From JALOAT01 sp041677345 (GTDB lineage Bacteria; Pseudomonadota; Gammaproteobacteria; Thiohalomonadales; Thiohalomonadaceae): 8,773 nt of DNA. The stretch is taken from NCBI GenBank assembly GCA_041677345.1, contig JBAYQE010000101.1:1-8773 (forward strand), in the 5' to 3' direction. The notes beneath the pieces are model-generated. The model worked only from the letters and a program-made list of their open reading frames with translations, searched no databases and had not been told where the DNA came from. This document shows positions 5,752-8,773 of the stretch, in pieces. The position numbers and the translations under genes are program-made. Positions within the stretch are counted from its first letter, which is position 1, and every line of letters begins with the position of its first letter.

Positions 5752-7182
5752 TCAGGGGGCGGCGGCGCTCACCACCTCCACCAGCGCCCCAGGCAACAGC
5801 CCAAGCAACACGATGGCCGCAAGCAAGACGGCGAGCAAGCCACCGGCGAGGCCGTCACGGTGGCGCTCGGCCACAGCGCCGCTCGACGCGAACAACACCG
5901 CGAGTACCCGCAGGTAGAAATACAGCCCGATCGCGCTGCTAGCCACCAGAACCGCCAGCAGCCACCACAGTGCCGCCTCCACACCCGCGGCGAATACGTA
6001 AAACTTGCCCACGAAGCCTATCGTGACCGGAATACCCGCGAGCGAGACCAGTGCCACGGCGAGCGTGCCCGCCACCAGGGGTCGGCGCCAGAACAAACCG
6101 CGATAGGCGCTCAGATGCACCACCTCCTGCCCCGGCGTGTCGCGCGACAGCACGCCCACCACGCCGAAGGCGGCGAGCGACATGATCACGTAGGCTGCCG
6201 CATAGAACATCACCGCCTCGCCCGCCAGTGCCCCCCCTGCCGCCAGTGGTACGGACAGGTAGCCCATGTGAGATACGGAGGAGTAGGCCAACAGGCGCTT
6301 GATGTTCTCCTGTGCGAGTGCGAGCAGGTTTCCCACCAGCATGGACGCGGCGGCGAGCACGGCGACGGTGAGCGACACCGTCGTGAGCGACCAGGCATCC
6401 GTGGTTTCAAGCAGGCGCAACAACCAAGCCGCGGCTGCGGCCTTCGACACGCTGGCAAGGAACGCGGTCACGGGCGCAGGTGCACCCTCATACACATCCG
6501 GCGCCCACATGTGAAAAGGGACCAGGGAGAGCTTGAAGCCCATACCCACCAGCACCAGCGCCATGCCGCCGAGCACGTACGGCCGCTGAGCACCCGCGGT
6601 ATCCATGGGCAGGCCATGGAGGGACAGCGATCCGCCCGCGGTATACAGCAGTGCCAGGCCAAACAGCAGCAGGGCCGACGAGGCCGCCGAAAGCACCAGG
6701 TATTTCATACCCGCTTCCAGTGCACGACCGTGCTCGGCCTCATAGGCGAGCAAACCGAACAGGCACAGGCTAAGCAGTTCGAGGCCAATGAACATGGCAG
6801 CGAAATGGCTGGCGGCCGCCAGGACCATGGCGCCCACGGTGGCGAGCACCAGCAGTACGTGGAATTCACGATGGTGGGCCTCGCCGCGTACACGGCGCTG
6901 CGCCAGGAACGGAAAAGCCAGTCCCGCCACCACCAGTGCCGCCCCCAGGATGAGCAACCAGAAGAACAGCGCGCGCCCGTCCAGCGCCAGTTGCCCCATG
7001 ATGACGTGCGGCACCAGCGGCATGACAGCGAACGTCGCCAACACGCCCGCAGCCATGGCGCCTGCGGTGATGGCAGCGATGAGCCCGTGGCGCGGCACGA
7101 AGCTGCCGACCAGCAGTGCGACCACTGCGCCCAGGCCAGGGAGGATGATGGGCAGGAGCGCGAGGAGATCCAGGCTCGTCAT
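5752..7182 (-). CDS. nuoN: NADH-quinone oxidoreductase subunit N (NuoN)
   Basis: This is an antiporter-like, proton-pumping subunit in the membrane arm of respiratory complex I. At 476 residues it has the usual length, with about 14 hydrophobic helices. The key charged residues of the pumping channel are present: Glu135 in GLELLSL, Lys160 in MKYLVLSAASSA, Lys217 in GMGFKLSLVPFHMWAPDVYE, Lys247 in ASVSKAA and Lys393 in GFVGKF. The ATG (7182-7180) directly abuts the nuoM stop, with zero spacing and a G-rich stretch before it, so it is translated in coupling with nuoM. No terminator is seen after the stop. It appears to be the last nuo gene of the operon. Confidence 0.97.
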   Translation of the reverse strand: MTSLDLLALLPIILPGLGAVVALLVGSFVPRHGLIAAITAGAMAAGVLATFAVMPLVPHVIMGQLALDGRALFFWLLILGAALVVAGLAFPFLAQRRVRGEAHHREFHVLLVLATVGAMVLAAASHFAAMFIGLELLSLCLFGLLAYEAEHGRALEAGMKYLVLSAASSALLLFGLALLYTAGGSLSLHGLPMDTAGAQRPYVLGGMALVLVGMGFKLSLVPFHMWAPDVYEGAPAPVTAFLASVSKAAAAAWLLRLLETTDAWSLTTVSLTVAVLAAASMLVGNLLALAQENIKRLLAYSSVSHMGYLSVPLAAGGALAGEAVMFYAAAYVIMSLAAFGVVGVLSRDTPGQEVVHLSAYRGLFWRRPLVAGTLAVALVSLAGIPVTIGFVGKFYVFAAGVEAALWWLLAVLVASSAIGLYFYLRVLAVLFASSGAVAERHRDGLAGGLLAVLLAAIVLLGLLPGALVEVVSAAAP

Positions 7183-8616
7183 CTAGCCCCCCGCCAAGGT
7201 ACGCAATGGCAGCGCCGCCAGGTCCAGTACCGGCTGCGGGGCGATGCCCAGCCAAAGCAGGCCGATGGCCATGAAAGCCAGCACACCCACCTCACGGCGC
7301 CCGAGATCGTGCAGTGCGCGTTCCTGTGGCGGCCCATGAAACGCACGCTGCACCAGCGCCAGTGCATAGATAGCCGACAGCACCATGCCCGTGGCCGATA
7401 CCGCAGCGATGACCCTGTTGGCCTGGAAGGCGCCGAGCAGCGAGACGAACTCACCCAGGAAGGTACCCATCCCCGGCAGTCCGAAGGCCGCCACGGCGAA
7501 GAACATACCGAAGGCCACCAGCCGTGGCACCTGTGCGGCAAGCCCGCCCATGGTACGCAGGTCACGGCTGTGCATGCGCTCCTGCAAGGCGCCCGCGATC
7601 ACGAACAAGGCCCCCGTGGCAAAGCCGTGCGCCAGCATCTGCAGCAGTGCACCCTGCCAGGCCGTGACATTCCACGCGAACACCGCCAGCAGCACGAACC
7701 CCATGTGACTCACGCTGGTATAGGCCACCAACCGCTTCACATCCTGCTGCGCGAAGGCAAGCACCGCACCGTAGATGATGCCCACGGCGCCGAGCCCCAT
7801 GAAATACGGTGCCGCTGCCAGCGTGGTCTCGGGAAACAACGGCAACACGAAGCGCAACAGCGCATAACCACCGGTCTTGAGCAACACACCCGCGAGCAGC
7901 ACACTGCCGGCCGTGGGTGCCTGGGTGTGTGCGTCCGGCAGCCACGTGTGCAGCGGAACCGCCGGCAACTTCACCAGAAAGGCGGCAATGAAACCGGCGG
8001 CGATCCACGGCGCCGCCGCCCCCAGCGGTGCACCCAGCAGGTCGAAATAGCCGAAGCTGATGGCTTCGCCCCCTTCCGCCGCCGCCAGCGCAAGCGCCAC
8101 GATGGCGGTGAGCAGCAGCAGGCCGCTGGCTTGCGTGAACACGAAGAACTTGGTGCCCGCGCGCTGGCGCTGCTCGTGCCCCCACAGGGCGATGAGGAAG
8201 TACATGGGCACCAGCATCACTTCCCAGAACACGAAGAATAGAAACAGGTCCAGGGCGGCGAACACGCCCACCATGCCGGCGAGGCTCCAAAGCAGGTTGA
8301 ACTGAAAAAACCCGGGGCGCTCGCGTACCTCCCAGGCCACCAGCAGGGCCACCACGCCGAGCACGAGCGAGAGCAGGATGAGGGGAATGGAAAGCCCGTC
8401 CGCCGCGAGGTGCAGAGTGATACCGAAGCGGGGGATCCAGGACAGACGCAGTTCTGACTGCCAGCCGCCGTCACCCGGCAGCGCGAGGGCAAACGCCAGT
8501 GCCACCACGACGGCCCCCAGGCCGACACGCCGCGGCCAGTGCCGTCCATGCCCCTCACTCCACCACGCCAGGGTGCCGCCGCCGAGCAACACCAGCAAAA
8601 TGGCCGCGAGGGTCAT
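7183..8616 (-). CDS. nuoM: NADH-quinone oxidoreductase subunit M (NuoM)
   Basis: This is the central antiporter-like subunit of the complex I membrane arm, coupling quinone reduction to proton translocation. The start is taken as the ATG at 8616, giving 477 residues and the hydrophobic N-terminus MTLAAILLVLLGGG. The open frame extends to 8715, but those residues are hydrophilic and overlap the end of nuoL, so the longer start is rejected. Channel residues are present: Glu132 in FWEVMLVPMYFLIALWGHE, Lys216 in AAFLVKLPAVPLHTWLPDAH, Lys247 in VLLKTGGYALLRF and Glu389 in FLGEF. The quinone-oxidoreductase/antiporter signature around HTQAPTAGSVLLAG is intact. The start overlaps the nuoL stop in an ATGA. 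Confidence 0.97.
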   Translation of the reverse strand: MTLAAILLVLLGGGTLAWWSEGHGRHWPRRVGLGAVVVALAFALALPGDGGWQSELRLSWIPRFGITLHLAADGLSIPLILLSLVLGVVALLVAWEVRERPGFFQFNLLWSLAGMVGVFAALDLFLFFVFWEVMLVPMYFLIALWGHEQRQRAGTKFFVFTQASGLLLLTAIVALALAAAEGGEAISFGYFDLLGAPLGAAAPWIAAGFIAAFLVKLPAVPLHTWLPDAHTQAPTAGSVLLAGVLLKTGGYALLRFVLPLFPETTLAAAPYFMGLGAVGIIYGAVLAFAQQDVKRLVAYTSVSHMGFVLLAVFAWNVTAWQGALLQMLAHGFATGALFVIAGALQERMHSRDLRTMGGLAAQVPRLVAFGMFFAVAAFGLPGMGTFLGEFVSLLGAFQANRVIAAVSATGMVLSAIYALALVQRAFHGPPQERALHDLGRREVGVLAFMAIGLLWLGIAPQPVLDLAALPLRTLAGG

Positions 8617-8773
8617 GCGAACACCAGCATGATGACAAGCACGATAACCCCGCCCACCAACCCCGCGGCATAGCGGCGCAGTTGTCCGTTCTGGGTCGCG
8701 CTGAGCGCCTGCCACGCCGCATGACTGGCACTGGCCAGCCCCATGAACGGCCGGTCGATGGGATCATGGGCCA
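8613..8773 (-). CDS. nuoL: NADH-quinone oxidoreductase subunit L (NuoL), C-terminal fragment
   Basis: Only the last 52 residues are in the window; the gene continues beyond base 8773. They read AHDPIDRPFMGLASASHAAW and end in a membrane helix, YAAGLVGGVIVLVIMLVFA, followed by TGA at 8615-8613. The ending SxTQNGQLRRYAAG resembles the C-terminal transmembrane tail of NuoL, and gene order (nuoL-nuoM-nuoN) supports the call. The stop overlaps the nuoM start by four bases. Confidence 0.87.
   Translation of the reverse strand, partial: AHDPIDRPFMGLASASHAAWQALSATQNGQLRRYAAGLVGGVIVLVIMLVFA

Noticed and set aside
5860..8241. Very long open frame (793 codons) on the + strand opposite nuoN and nuoM
   Set aside because: It is antisense to two certain genes. 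Its His/Gln/Arg-rich, low-complexity product is what the reverse strand of GC-rich Leu/Ala/Val codons gives, and it has no ribosome site or recognisable domain.
8617..8715. Longer N-terminus for NuoM starting at 8715
   Set aside because: The added residues are hydrophilic and unlike NuoM, and they overlap the nuoL 3' end, whose frame gives a good NuoL C-terminus.

Overview
The window is GC-rich, with tightly packed genes. It looks like a chromosomal segment of a gammaproteobacterium, possibly a Chromatiales/Ectothiorhodospiraceae-like lineage. That placement is inferred from the gene set and coding style, with no marker gene to prove it. No tRNA, rRNA, CRISPR array, insertion sequence or prophage is visible.

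Layout. (1) 1-1339, + strand: the C-terminal three quarters of an M61 family metallopeptidase with a PDZ domain; its 5' end lies outside the window. (2) 1340-1638: a non-coding stretch holding two inverted REP-type palindromes, each headed by GTAG (a REPIN-like doublet), and a weak promoter candidate. (3) 1639-2752, + strand: an unrecognised 110-residue protein, then one base later a divergent MutM/Fpg DNA glycosylase. (4) 2763-2793: a third REP of the same family, with a compensatory base-pair change in its stem. (5) 2866-4090, + strand: a complete encapsulin nanocompartment operon, with an encapsulated ferritin (EncFtn) carrying a C-terminal targeting peptide followed by the shell protein. 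(6) 4228-4530, + strand: a 100-residue protein with two DUF1540-type cysteine motifs, apparently with its own promoter. (7) 4541-4575: a strong hairpin between convergent genes. (8) 4588-8773, - strand: read 5' to 3', the end of nuoL, complete nuoM, complete nuoN, then an M50 site-2-protease-like membrane peptidase with two CBS domains.

How the genes fit together. EncFtn oxidises Fe(II) and the encapsulin shell stores the product, which limits Fenton chemistry. The adjacent MutM-type enzyme repairs oxidised purines, and the Cys-rich DUF1540 protein may bind metal. A shared iron/oxidative-stress theme is plausible but inferred from position only. The nuo genes encode the antiporter-like proton-pumping subunits at the end of a complex I operon, with coupled junctions (ATGA overlap for nuoL-nuoM, directly abutting TAG-ATG for nuoM-nuoN).

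The most unusual points are the REP/REPIN family bracketing the orphan-mutM pair, the tandem DUF1540 gene beside the encapsulin operon, and the atypical zinc finger and void-filling loop of the MutM homologue. No clearly new multi-gene system is evident beyond these.
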